Shown piece after piece: positions 8,420 through 18,400 of a stretch of 64,000 nt of DNA. Source of the DNA: Mesorhizobium sp. M1B.F.Ca.ET.045.04.1.1 (GTDB lineage Bacteria > Pseudomonadota > Alphaproteobacteria > Rhizobiales > Rhizobiaceae); NCBI RefSeq assembly GCF_003952465.1, contig NZ_CP034448.1:7169001-7233000 (forward strand), in the 5' to 3' direction. Positions within the stretch are counted from its first letter, which is position 1; each line of letters starts with the position of its first letter. The notes beneath the pieces are model-generated. The model was not told the DNA's origin, did no database searches, and saw nothing but the letters and a program-made list of their open reading frames with translations. The position numbers and the translations under genes are program-made.

Positions 8420-9877
8420 ATGACCAGGACGGGTAAAGTGACCGTCGGCTGGCGCGTTGCGCTTGCCATGACGGTGTCGATGCTGACTTGTGGAAGCGCC
8501 AGCGCGCTCACGCTCAAGGAAGCCATAGCAGTCGCCGTAGAGTCCAATCCTGAGATTGGGCAGGCGATCGAAAACCGCGAAGCCATCGAATTCGAGCTGC
8601 GCCAGGCAAAAGGCCTCTATCTTCCCAGCGTCGATCTGGAAGCGTCGACCGGCGTTCGCCGCCTGGACAATTCTTCCCGTCGCGCGCTCGGCGAGAAGGA
8701 TGACGCCCTCTCGCCGGACGAGGCCGATCTCACCGTCACGCAGACGCTTTATGACAGCGGGGCAAGGCGGGCCGAATTGAATCGGCAGGCCTCGCGCGTG
8801 GACGGGGCTTCCTTCAGGGTGCTGGAACGGTCCGAATTCATCGGACTTTCCGTCGTCCAGGACTATCTCGAATATATGCTGCAGGCGTCGATCGTCGCTG
8901 AAGCAAAGAAGAACCTCGCCTTCCATCAGTCTATACTCGGCGATATCAAGCAGGGCATCGCGGGCGGCGCGCTCAACGATGCCGATCGGCAGCAGGCCGA
9001 GGAGCGCCTTTATGCCGCCAAGGCGCGGATGCAGGAGGCCACGGAAGAACTGGAGGCGGCCAAGATCCGCTTCTTCAAGAATGTCGGCAAGCCGCTGACC
9101 AATCCGTCGCGGCCGGCCGATGTGGCCGGCGCGCTGCCGCGGTCGCTCGACGACGCGATCGGGCTTGCCAGGCAGAACAATCCCCGCGTCCATATGGCAA
9201 ATAGCGACATCGACGCGGCGGCTTCGCTGGTCGATGCCGCGCGGGCGAAATTCGGCCCAACGATCACTGCCGAGGGCGTCGCCCGGGGCGGCTATGACAT
9301 CGACGGCGACGACGGCGACACCAGCGACCTGCAGGCGCGCGTCGTGCTGCGTTGGAACCTCTATCGCGGCGGCATCGACAAGGCCAACGAGCAGGAGCAG
9401 ATCCGCCGCACCAGCGAGCAGCGTCTTGCGCTGCATCAGGTGCTGCGCGAGATCGAGGAAGCCGTGCGCACCTCGTGGGATCGCCGCTTCCGCCAGGCGG
9501 AACTTGCGCAGACGCTGCGGCTGCAGGCTGCCACCAACGAAAAGCTGGTCGCGTCCTACCGCGAGCAGTTCAAGGTCGGACAACGCTCGCTGCTCGACGT
9601 GCTCGACGCGCAGAACACGCGTTTCAACACCGCAACGCTGGCCGACACCTCTTCCTATGCGTCGCTGTTCGCCGAATACCGGCTACTGGCCGCGACCGGG
9701 GAGTTGCTGAAGACGTTGAACATCCAGCCGGCCAGGCAATCGGCGGCCTACGCGCGAACGGAATTCGGTGTGCCGGCAACGGCCGACACCGAAACCTATG
9801 CGCGAACGCCGTCGGAGCAGAAGAACGATCTGCCGTTCGATATCCTCGCGCCGGTCAGGAAGAAGCAGCCGATGTAA
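8420..9877 (+). CDS. TolC-family outer-membrane channel of type I secretion
   Basis: A 485-residue protein with a signal peptide (hydrophobic VALAMTVSMLTCGSASA ending near residue 29) and two TolC/OEP repeats. The mature N-terminus LTLKEAIAVAVESNPEI and the periodic SVDLEASTGVRR and VTQTLYDSGARRAEL segments are typical; the second half has QARVVLRWNLYRGG and GQRSLLDVLDAQNTRFNT, which are characteristic of the outer-membrane component. It should trimerise as an outer-membrane beta-barrel with a periplasmic helical tunnel and connect to the ABC exporter and HlyD-like adaptor encoded next, 30 bases downstream. The likely cargo is the adhesin at 15446-23576. Confidence 0.93.
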   Translation: MTRTGKVTVGWRVALAMTVSMLTCGSASALTLKEAIAVAVESNPEIGQAIENREAIEFELRQAKGLYLPSVDLEASTGVRRLDNSSRRALGEKDDALSPDEADLTVTQTLYDSGARRAELNRQASRVDGASFRVLERSEFIGLSVVQDYLEYMLQASIVAEAKKNLAFHQSILGDIKQGIAGGALNDADRQQAEERLYAAKARMQEATEELEAAKIRFFKNVGKPLTNPSRPADVAGALPRSLDDAIGLARQNNPRVHMANSDIDAAASLVDAARAKFGPTITAEGVARGGYDIDGDDGDTSDLQARVVLRWNLYRGGIDKANEQEQIRRTSEQRLALHQVLREIEEAVRTSWDRRFRQAELAQTLRLQAATNEKLVASYREQFKVGQRSLLDVLDAQNTRFNTATLADTSSYASLFAEYRLLAATGELLKTLNIQPARQSAAYARTEFGVPATADTETYARTPSEQKNDLPFDILAPVRKKQPM

Positions 9878-9907
9878 GCATCGATCTCAGGTCCTTCGGG
9901 GCGGATC

Positions 9908-12040
9908 GTGAACCAACAGCCTAACATCGTCTCGCCCAAGGAGGCTTTCAAAGCCTGCTTCTCGGCGATTGCAGCCTATCTCGGCCGGCCGAGCGCGGAG
10001 ACCGTGCTGTTTGCCGGGGTGCCGATTTCGGAGACGCGCATCGAGCCGGACGACATCAGGCACCTTGCCGAACGCATCGGTCTCGAGGTCCAGGCGTTCA
10101 GCCATCGCGATTTCGTGCGCGGCCGCGTCGACCTGCCGGCCATCGTCTTCCGCGCCAGCCAGTTGCCGGTTGCGCTGCTTGCCGAGACCGAGACCGGGCA
10201 ATATCTTACGGCTCCGCAGGAAGACGGCCGCACCGCGATCGGCAAATCGGAGCTGGCCGAGAGCTATATCAGCGGCGGCGCCTCGTTCTCGATCACCTAT
10301 GCCAACACCGCCGAGGAGATGACGGTCGGCACGGCGCCGAGGATCGAAAGGCGCCATTGGCTGACCGGAACGATGGGGGCGTTCTGGCGCACCTATTCGA
10401 AGGTCGTGCTGTCGGCGGTCTTCATCAACCTCCTGGCGATCGCCTCGCCGATCTTCACCATGAACGTCTACGACCGCATCCTGCCCAACAAGGCGATCTC
10501 GACGCTCTGGGTGCTGGCGCTCGGGATCGGCGCGGCGATCCTGTTCGATCTGTTGCTGAAGACGGCCCGCGCCTCGCTCATCGACTATGCCGGGCGCAAA
10601 GCGGATCTCAGGATTTCCTATCTGCTGTTCGAGAAGGTGCTCAACTCGTCCTTGTCAGCCAGACCCGGATCGACCGGCGAATACGCGAACCGCGTCACAC
10701 AGTACGAGTTCGTGCGCGAGTTCTTCACCTCGAACACCATCAGCGTCTTCATCGACACGGTTTTCGTGTTCGTCTTCCTGCTGGTCATCTACGCCATTGG
10801 CGGCTGGCTGGTGGTCATACCGGCTGTGGCCTTCGTCATCGCCGTCATCGTCGGGCTGGTGACACAGCGGCGCATCGGCAAGCGGGTCGCCGCTTCGATG
10901 AACGAGGCGGCGCAGCGCCAGGCGTTGCTGGTCGAATCCATTTCCACGCTGGAGACGATCAAGTCGCTGCGCGCCGAGGCCTATCTGCTGCGCAAATGGG
11001 GCGAGCACTCGAAGAACGCGGCCAACACGTCGGAAAAGATCAAGGAGCTTTCGGCCGCCGCCGGCAACATCACCGGCGCCATCCAGCAATTGGTGACCGT
11101 CGCCCTGGTGGTCGCCGGCGCCTACGCCTTCTCCGAGGGCCAGGTCTCGACAGGCGCCATCATCGGCACGGTCATGCTGGCGGGCCGGGCAGTCGCGCCG
11201 CTCGGCCAGATCGCCATCACGCTCTCCCGCTTCCGGCAGGCCATGCTGTCGCTCAGGATCATCAATACCATCATGTCGCAGCCGGAAGACCGGCCAGACA
11301 CGGTCGGCTTCGTCAACCGGCCGATCCGCAGCGGCGCGATGCATTTCAAGAATGTCGGCTTCGCCTATCCAGGCACCGAAAACGAGGTTCTGAGCGGGCT
11401 CAACATCGCAATACGGCCAGGCGAGCGGATCGGCATCATCGGCCGCATCGGCTCCGGCAAGACGACAATGGGCCGCCTGATCGGCCGGCTCTTCCTGCCG
11501 ACTTCCGGAGAGCTGCTCATCGACGGCATCGACATGCGCCAATACCACCCGTCGGAAGTCCGCGCCGCGGTCGGCATCGTCGCGCAGGCGGGCGACCTGT
11601 TTTCGGGCACCATCAAGGAAAACCTTCTGATGGCCGCGCCGGAAGCGACCGACGAGGAGATCATCGATGCCGCGAAGGCCGCGGGCGTCGACGACTTCGT
11701 CTCGCGCCATCCGCGCGGCTACGACATGAATGTCGGCGAGCGGGGCACCAACCTCTCGGGCGGCCAGAGGCAGGCGGTGGCGATCGCGCGGCTACTTTTG
11801 ACCAAGCCGAAAATCGTCTTCCTGGACGAGCCGTCGGGCTCGATGGACCTCGCCTCGGAACGGCAGCTGATCAAGCAGCTCAAGGTCGCATTCGACCGCA
11901 ACACGACGCTGATCGTGTCGACCCATCGCTACAGCATGCTGGAACTGGTCGAGCGCCTCATCGTCATCGAGCAGGGTCGCGTGGTCGCAGACGGAGCGAA
12001 GGAACAAGTCATCCAGGCATTGCAAAAGGCGAATGCCTGA
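9908..12040 (+). CDS. Type I secretion ABC transporter, LapB-like
   Basis: A 710-residue exporter half-transporter with a GTG start. Domain order: an N-terminal C39-peptidase-like domain (1-135) without the catalytic cysteine context, as in LapB/HlyB exporters of RTX proteins where it binds unfolded cargo; six membrane segments (about 155-440); and an ABC ATPase with Walker A GRIGSGKTT, the signature LSGGQRQ and Walker B KIVFLDEPS. It exports protein directly from cytoplasm to exterior with the TolC-like and HlyD-like partners. It is encoded between them and is probably in the same operon. The C-terminal secretion region of the nearby RTX adhesin makes that protein the obvious substrate. Confidence 0.93.
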   Translation: MNQQPNIVSPKEAFKACFSAIAAYLGRPSAETVLFAGVPISETRIEPDDIRHLAERIGLEVQAFSHRDFVRGRVDLPAIVFRASQLPVALLAETETGQYLTAPQEDGRTAIGKSELAESYISGGASFSITYANTAEEMTVGTAPRIERRHWLTGTMGAFWRTYSKVVLSAVFINLLAIASPIFTMNVYDRILPNKAISTLWVLALGIGAAILFDLLLKTARASLIDYAGRKADLRISYLLFEKVLNSSLSARPGSTGEYANRVTQYEFVREFFTSNTISVFIDTVFVFVFLLVIYAIGGWLVVIPAVAFVIAVIVGLVTQRRIGKRVAASMNEAAQRQALLVESISTLETIKSLRAEAYLLRKWGEHSKNAANTSEKIKELSAAAGNITGAIQQLVTVALVVAGAYAFSEGQVSTGAIIGTVMLAGRAVAPLGQIAITLSRFRQAMLSLRIINTIMSQPEDRPDTVGFVNRPIRSGAMHFKNVGFAYPGTENEVLSGLNIAIRPGERIGIIGRIGSGKTTMGRLIGRLFLPTSGELLIDGIDMRQYHPSEVRAAVGIVAQAGDLFSGTIKENLLMAAPEATDEEIIDAAKAAGVDDFVSRHPRGYDMNVGERGTNLSGGQRQAVAIARLLLTKPKIVFLDEPSGSMDLASERQLIKQLKVAFDRNTTLIVSTHRYSMLELVERLIVIEQGRVVADGAKEQVIQALQKANA

Positions 12041-12057
12041 CCGGGGTACGTTGGGGA

Positions 12058-13347
12058 ATGTTTGCAAGGGAAGATCGGCCGCCGTTTTTCGCATCGGCGT
12101 CCGTCTACATCATAGGGGCACTGTTCGTGGCCTTCACCGCCTGGGCATCCTTTGCCGAGGTCGACGAGATCGCGCGCGGCGACGGCAAGGTCATTCCCGC
12201 CTCCAAGACGCAGATCATCCAGGCGAGTGAAGCCGGCGTCGTCCAGGAAATCGCGGTCAAGATCGGCCAGACCGTCAAGAAGAACGACCTGATCATCCGT
12301 CTCGACAACACGGGCAATACCTCGAGCCTCGGCGAGGAGCAGGCCAAGGCCCGCGCCCTGCAGGCGCGCATCGCCAGGCTCAAATTCGAACAGAGCGGCA
12401 ATGTCGAAGGGTCGTTTCCGTGCCCGGCGGACATCCAGAAGGCTGCGCCGGAAATCTGCGACAACGAGCAGAAGCTGCTCGTGGCGCGCCGCGAGAACTT
12501 CGAAGTGAAGCTCTCGGTGCTCAAATCGCGTCTCGATCAGCGCGAGAAGGAACTCGACGAGGCAACCGCCAATTCCGATCGCCTGTCCAAGAGCCTGGCC
12601 GTCAGCGACCAGGAAACGGCGCTGGTCGAATCGATGGTCAAGAAGGGCCTGATGGCCAAGACCGAGCAGATCCGGGTCGAGCGCGAACAGACCGACCTTC
12701 ACGGACAGCTCAATCTTGCCGGCGAGACCATCAAGAAGACCAAGGCGGCGATCACCGAGGCGCAGCTTCAGGTCGACGAGCTCGGCCTGCAATTGCAGCA
12801 GGAGGCGCTGAGCGACCTGACGCAGGCGCTGGCCGATCTCTCGGTGGTCGACGAGACCATTCGCGGCGCCACCGACAAGGTGGCGCGGACCGATATCCGC
12901 TCGCCTGTCGACGGCATCGTCAACACGCTCGACGTCAACACGCTCGGCGCTTTCGTCCAGCCGGGCGCTGTCGTTGCCGGCATCGTGCCGACCTCTGAGA
13001 CGCTGCTGGTCGAGGCGCGCGTCTCGCCGCGCGACGTCGCCTTCATCCAGCCGGAGCAGGATGCGCTGATCAAGGTCACGGCCTATGATTTTTCGATCTT
13101 CGGCGGCATCGAGGGCAAGGTCTCGAACATCACCGCCGACAGTCTCGTCGACCAGAAGACGGGCGAGCCTTATTACCAGGTGCGCGTCGCCACCGAGAAA
13201 TCCACACTGCAAAGGAACGGCAAGAGCTATTCGATCATCCCCGGCATGATCTGCTCGGTCGATATCAAGACCGGGCGCAAGACGATCCTCAATTACCTTT
13301 TGAAGCCGATCAACAAGGCGCGTCAGGAGGCGATGAGTGAGCGATAG
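12058..13347 (+). CDS. HlyD-family type I secretion periplasmic adaptor
   Basis: A 429-residue membrane fusion protein. A single N-terminal membrane segment (SVYIIGALFVAFTAWASFA) anchors it in the inner membrane. A lipoyl-like half follows (ASEAGVVQEIAVKIGQTVK), then a long coiled-coil hairpin (about 90-280) and a second half-lipoyl and beta-barrel region containing RSPVDGIVNTLDVNTLGA, the HlyD signature. It bridges the ABC exporter and the TolC-like channel. The start is the ATG at 12058, 17 bases after the exporter stop codon; a much longer reading frame upstream overlaps the exporter gene and is spurious. Its 3' end overlaps the next gene by 11 bases. Confidence 0.93.
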   Translation: MFAREDRPPFFASASVYIIGALFVAFTAWASFAEVDEIARGDGKVIPASKTQIIQASEAGVVQEIAVKIGQTVKKNDLIIRLDNTGNTSSLGEEQAKARALQARIARLKFEQSGNVEGSFPCPADIQKAAPEICDNEQKLLVARRENFEVKLSVLKSRLDQREKELDEATANSDRLSKSLAVSDQETALVESMVKKGLMAKTEQIRVEREQTDLHGQLNLAGETIKKTKAAITEAQLQVDELGLQLQQEALSDLTQALADLSVVDETIRGATDKVARTDIRSPVDGIVNTLDVNTLGAFVQPGAVVAGIVPTSETLLVEARVSPRDVAFIQPEQDALIKVTAYDFSIFGGIEGKVSNITADSLVDQKTGEPYYQVRVATEKSTLQRNGKSYSIIPGMICSVDIKTGRKTILNYLLKPINKARQEAMSER

Positions 13348-13978
13348 CGCCGCACGCCCCGAGACTTCGCGCGACCGGCTGCTGCCGTCGCTCGCGGCCG
13401 AGGATTTCGGCCCGGAGTTCCGCGTCGTGGCGCGTGGCGGCGTGCGCCGCGGCATCCGGCTGGAGCGCGCCTTCTGGGCATCGCTGAAGCAGATGGCCGA
13501 AAGCCGCAAATGCACGATCGGCATGCTGGTCGAGGAGATCGCCGAAAGCCATCCCGACCAGGGCAATCTCACCTCGGCGATCCGGGTGGCGTGCATGCGG
13601 GGGCTGGCCGAGGAAAGCATGGAGCTGCGCAAGCTCGCCTCGATCCGCACGATCAACGCGATCCTGGTCGCCTGCCCCTCGCCCGCCTTCGCGCTGTCGT
13701 CGTCGAAGAAGATCCTGACCTTCAACACGTCCTTCCAGCAATTGGTCAGGCGCCAATTGCCGAACGCACCGGGCGAGGACGGGCGGCAGGACCTCAAGCT
13801 GGCGCTGGACCTCAACGTCACCGACGTTTTCGCCCGGCTTGATGCCAATGGCGACACGCCCGTCACCACCGGCTTCGTCATCGGCACCGGCGAGCGCCGT
13901 TACCGGGGCCAGCTCAGTGCCGTGCGCGCGCCGGTGACCGAGCCGGAACTTCTTATGGCGTTCGTCTTCAACGGGTAG
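13337..13978 (+). CDS. Ribbon-helix-helix domain protein in the secretion operon
   Basis: A 213-residue protein starting at GTG with AGGAGG seven bases upstream. Residues about 37-68 (RRGIRLERAFWASLKQMA followed by CTIGMLVEEI) match the RHH_4 type of ribbon-helix-helix domain, which usually binds DNA as a dimer. The rest, especially ILVACPSPAFALSSSKKILT and FNTSFQQLV, recalls the start of a PAS sensor domain; that reading is only an inference. It overlaps the adaptor gene and is therefore co-expressed with the exporter. A plausible job is transcriptional control of the secretion or adhesin genes. It has no membrane segment. Confidence 0.72.
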   Translation: MSDSAARPETSRDRLLPSLAAEDFGPEFRVVARGGVRRGIRLERAFWASLKQMAESRKCTIGMLVEEIAESHPDQGNLTSAIRVACMRGLAEESMELRKLASIRTINAILVACPSPAFALSSSKKILTFNTSFQQLVRRQLPNAPGEDGRQDLKLALDLNVTDVFARLDANGDTPVTTGFVIGTGERRYRGQLSAVRAPVTEPELLMAFVFNG

Positions 13979-14134
13979 CTTTGAATAGCCGGATCGTGCT
14001 TGCGCCGGCAGATCGCATGCCTTGAAGACTGTCGCGGCGCAAGGGTGAGATCGGTCGTGTTCCTTCGCGCCGGCATTCCGAATTGCCTGCACCGCAGCGG
14101 CGCTCGGAAGTCACGGCATGGACGTACAAGCAGC

Positions 14135-15121
14135 CTATTTCGGACCGAAACCAGATGTCGCTGGCGTCGCCGCTATGTCGGGCGAGGCGCCCTCGCCCGG
14201 AGCGACCGTGGCGAAACCGCCAGCGATGTCGGCAATCCGCGCGCCGGACTTCGACCCGTGGATCCAGGCGCGATCGGTGCTGAAGGAATAGAGCGGGACA
14301 TAGTCGGGAAGATCGCTGTCCATCGCCACATTGTTGCTGAGGCTGTCGAGGATGAAGGCGCCACTTCCGGTGCTCACCGACAGCACGGCATGGAAAAATT
14401 TCCGGCGGCGGTCCTGCAGCACGACGAGCGACATGCTCTGCGCCGGGATTCCGGCGCGCAACAACGCCGCCATCTTCAGTATGGCGAAATCCTCGCAGTC
14501 GCCGGCGCGATGCTCGAGGATCTCCGAAGGCTTTGCCCAGTAATCGAGCTTGCCGTAGACGGCGCTGTCCTTGCGATAGGCGATCAGGCGGTTGATGGAG
14601 CTGTTGACGAAGGCCAGCTTGTCGCGAAAACCCTTGCTGCCGGCAATGTCGATGATCCCGCTAAAAGCCGCGTTCTCACGATCGCAGGCGCTGCCCGACG
14701 TGCAGTCGAGGATGGCCTTGTAGACGGGAGCCCAGCGCGCGGCGACCGGGAAGTTGCGCATGGACAAGGCCACCGACCCGAATACGCCAGGGATGATCGC
14801 CCCAGTCTGGATCGGGTCAACCTGGATCGGATCGATGCCAAGGGCGCCCTCTCCGCTCGAAGAGTCCACCGCAGGGTAAGCTTCGAGGGGTCCGTAGGCG
14901 CTGTCGACACCGGTCATCCGGTAAGCGGCTACGGGCTGCCAAGGCTGCAACCTTGCCAGCGAAACGCCGCCGAGATTGGCAGGCGCGGGCACCGTTCGAG
15001 AGGCGGGATTTCCGACGGAAATCGCGCTGGCGGACGACGCGTTCGGCAGACCGGCGAGGCCGATGGCCAGCAGCAGAACCTTGATCCCCGATGCCGCCAG
15101 AGCAGCTTTTTGTATTTTCAT
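14135..15121 (-). CDS. LapG-like periplasmic cysteine protease (BTLCP family)
   Basis: A 328-residue protein with a signal peptide (VLLLAIGLAGLPNASSASA) and a bacterial transglutaminase-like cysteine proteinase domain (PF06035). The catalytic triad is visible: Cys in EHRAGDCEDFAILKM, His in KFFHAVLSV and Asp in GAFILDSLSN. In Pseudomonas, LapG clips the N-terminal retention module of the adhesin LapA and releases it from the cell surface; c-di-GMP-bound LapD inhibits LapG. Here the gene sits divergent to a giant type I adhesin, which is the presumed target. The ATG at 15121 follows AAGGTG at a good distance; a GTG three codons upstream is less likely. The N-terminal third after the signal is proline- and serine-rich linker. 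Confidence 0.88.
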   Translation of the reverse strand: MKIQKAALAASGIKVLLLAIGLAGLPNASSASAISVGNPASRTVPAPANLGGVSLARLQPWQPVAAYRMTGVDSAYGPLEAYPAVDSSSGEGALGIDPIQVDPIQTGAIIPGVFGSVALSMRNFPVAARWAPVYKAILDCTSGSACDRENAAFSGIIDIAGSKGFRDKLAFVNSSINRLIAYRKDSAVYGKLDYWAKPSEILEHRAGDCEDFAILKMAALLRAGIPAQSMSLVVLQDRRRKFFHAVLSVSTGSGAFILDSLSNNVAMDSDLPDYVPLYSFSTDRAWIHGSKSGARIADIAGGFATVAPGEGASPDIAATPATSGFGPK

Positions 15122-15445
15122 AACGCCCACCTTTGACTGTGGACGCTACCGATCTTGTCTCAAATTATCGGAAAGGAAGGTGGGTAAAGTTCCGCGAATC
15201 AATCTATTCTGCTTTGTGTCAAATTTTATTTAAATTTATACTTTTGCTAACCGAACCGGCGCCGCATTTCCCAACCGGTCCGACGGCGCCTCCAATAATA
15301 CATAACCGGATATATGATGACGATTTACCAAGTGTAAAAAATACAAATCTCTACATATTCAAGTATATGAAAAAGATTGAAGGTGTGTTGCAAAGTTCGA
15401 CGCTCACATGTCTCTTTCCGGGAAATGCCGAAGGGGGCTTGAGCT
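15122..15445. promoter_or_regulatory. AT-rich divergent regulatory region, protease/adhesin
   Basis: These 324 bases between the LapG-like gene and the adhesin are markedly richer in A and T than the surrounding coding DNA, particularly 15210-15245 and 15295-15385. No gene is evident. The stretch must hold promoters for both directions. Such AT-rich islands in rhizobia are common targets of silencers such as MucR/Ros or of H-NS-like proteins; that role is inferred. GGGGG about ten bases before 15446 is the probable ribosome site of the adhesin. Confidence 0.55.
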
Positions 15446-18400
15446 ATGACGACCAGTATCGAATTCGACGCCGTTTCAAATTCCTCGGACGAGCACACGA
15501 CTGTTGGCGAACATCCGGTCTCGGCGGGCGTGCAAGTCGCGCAGGCCGCCGGCGGCCAGGCAGCGCAGAGCGGTGAACCTGTACCGGTCGATGTCGGCAA
15601 AGGCGCGCCGGCACAGGGCGCGGACAACGCGCAGAATGTACAGGGGGCAGACAAGCCGGCGGCGGACGCCAACGCTCCCGCCGGGAATGCGCCGGCGGCG
15701 AACGCGGCGGCCTCGAACGTTCCGCATGAATACCATGCCGAGGCCGGCAACGTCGTGAAGCTTCCGGCCAATGTCTCGATCGACAACATCAAGGTCGACG
15801 GACACAATCTCGTGCTGGTGCAGCCCGACGGATCCGAGATCGTCATCAAGGACGGCGCGCTGAACGTGCCGACCTTCATCATCGGCGACGTCGAAGTGCC
15901 GCGCGTTGCCCTGATCGCGGCCCTTGAATCCAGCCATGTCGATGTCGCCTTCGGCGCCGACGGCTCGATCTCAGCCGGCGGAAATGGCGCGCCCGGCAGC
16001 GCCGGTGGAAACTTCTCGGTTCCTCCCGGCGGTATCGGCGACGGCTTCGGCCTGACGTCGCTTTTGCCGCCGACGGCATTGCAGTTCGGACAGCCGGAGA
16101 ACCGCGAGCTGTTCCCGTCCGTAGTCGATAGGGGCATTTCAGTCGTGGCCGTGTCATTGCTCAGCCCGGACGAGGCGGCCAGCGAGACCGGCCTGAACGG
16201 CGGACAGGGACAATCACCGGGCAGCGACGCGCCGAGCAACGCGGAAACGTCAAGCATCGGAACGATCAGCATCGATGCGCCGGACGGCATCGGATCGATC
16301 GTCATCAACGGCGTCACCGTCACCGGCACCGGCCAGCAGATCCAGGGCCAGTTCGGCTACCTGACCATCGTCTCGTTCGATCCGAACACCGGCGCTATCG
16401 AATACAATTATACGGTGACCGAGTCGGTCACGCATCCCAAACAGACGGACGGATTCGATCAGACCGACACGGTTCCGGACAATTTCAGCATCACCGTCAC
16501 GGATTCAGACGGCGATACGGCCAGCACCACCTTTGCCGTCGCCATCATCGACGACGTGCCGACGGCGATCGCCGACACCGACAGCGTGGCGGCCGGTCAA
16601 ATCGGCCCGGCGACCGGCAATGTGCTGGTTGGCGGCACCGATGCGGGCGATGCCAACACGACGGACGGCGTTGCCGACACCCAAGGCGCCGACGGCGCGA
16701 CGGTGGTCGGCGTTGCCAAGGGCACGACAAATGCCGATCTGGACGACGCGAGCACGCTCAACACGGCGATCCAGGGCGCCTACGGCAAGCTGACGCTCCA
16801 CGCCGACGGCAGCTACACCTATGTGCGCGACGCCAACACGCCCGGCGGCGTCAACGACGTCTTCACCTATACGATCAAGGACGGCGACGGCGACACCTCG
16901 CACACCACGCTGACGATCTCGATCGGCAACTCGACGCCCGAGATCACCGACCTGACGCCGGAGGCCCAGGGCGGCGACGTCGTCGTCAACGAGGATGACC
17001 TCTTGGCCAGCCGCGGATCCGGCGAGTCGGACGGCTCCGACACGTCAAAGGAAAGCACCACCCAGGGCGGCACCTTCACCATCCACTCGCCCGACGGCAT
17101 CGCTTCGCTGGCGATCGACGGACATGACTTCATCACCAATGGCACGTTCACTGCCGGTTCCTTCACTACCGCTCTCGGCAATACGCTGGAAGTGACGGCC
17201 TACAATGCCGCCACCGGTGAAGTCACCTACACCTACACGCTCGTCGACAATGAAGCGCACGACGCAGTTCAGGGCTCCAACAGCCTGTTCGAGAATTTCG
17301 ACGTCACGTTGACCGACCTGGACGGCCAGAGCGCCAACAGCACGCTCTCCGTCAATATCGTCGACGACGTGCCGACGGCTTCGACCGAGGCCCCGCAGAA
17401 TGTCGCCGAGGGCGCGACGATCACCGGCACGCTGGACTTCGGCGCCGGCGCCGACGGCGCCACGGTGACGCATATCAACGGCACGCTGCTGGTCTTCGGC
17501 CAGGACGGCTACTCGCAGACGATCGACATCGGCGACGGCTCGATCAAGGTCAAGGCCGACGGCAGCTACTCGTTTACAGCCGACAATCCGGTGATCGGCA
17601 CCGGCGCGGCTTCGGCGACCTATACGGTGACCGACAGCGACGGCGACACGTCAACGGCCGGCTTGAGCTTCGTCGTGACGGACGCCAACCATCCGACCGC
17701 CGGTACGGCGGCGGCCTCGGTCGACGATGACGGGCTTGCCGGCGGCAACGCCGCAAGCACGACGGGCGACATCGCCGTGCCAAATACCGATGGCGACAAC
17801 AACGAAGCGACATTCTCGGGCACGCTCGGCGGCAGCCTCGGCGGCGACGGCGCGGGCGCCAATGGCTTCTCCTTCGCGGCTCTCAACGGTACCGGCGGCA
17901 CGGTCGGCCAGGAGAGCGTGACCTATAGCTGGGATGCCGGCACCGACACGCTGACGGCGACAGGCCCGCGCGGCGCTCTGTTCACCGTCCATGTAACGAA
18001 CCCGGCAACCGGCGCCTACACGGTGACGTTGCTCGACAATGTGGTCCACGCACAGGGTCCAAACGACGAGAACAATGCAACGGTCGATCTCGGCTATGTG
18101 ATCACCGACGCCGACAGTTCCACTGCGTCGGGCACGCTGACCATCACCTTCAATGACGATGCACCGACGGCTTCGGTCGAGGCCTCGCAGAACGTCGCAG
18201 AAGGCGCAACGATCACCGGAACGCTGGACTTCGCCGCCGGCGCCGACGGCGCCACGGTGACGCATATCAACGGCACGCTGCTGGTCTTCGGCCAAGACGG
18301 CTACTCGCAGGCGATCGACATCGGCGACGGCCTCATCAAGGTCAAGGCCGACGGCAGTTACTCCTTTACCGCCGACAGCTCGGTTGCCGGCACTGGTGCC

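Noticed and set aside
10357..12057. Long open frame in front of the HlyD-like gene that would make a 996-residue protein
   Set aside because: It overlaps the ABC exporter in another frame; its sequence is Arg/His/Ala-rich with no domain. HlyD homology begins only at the ATG at 12058.
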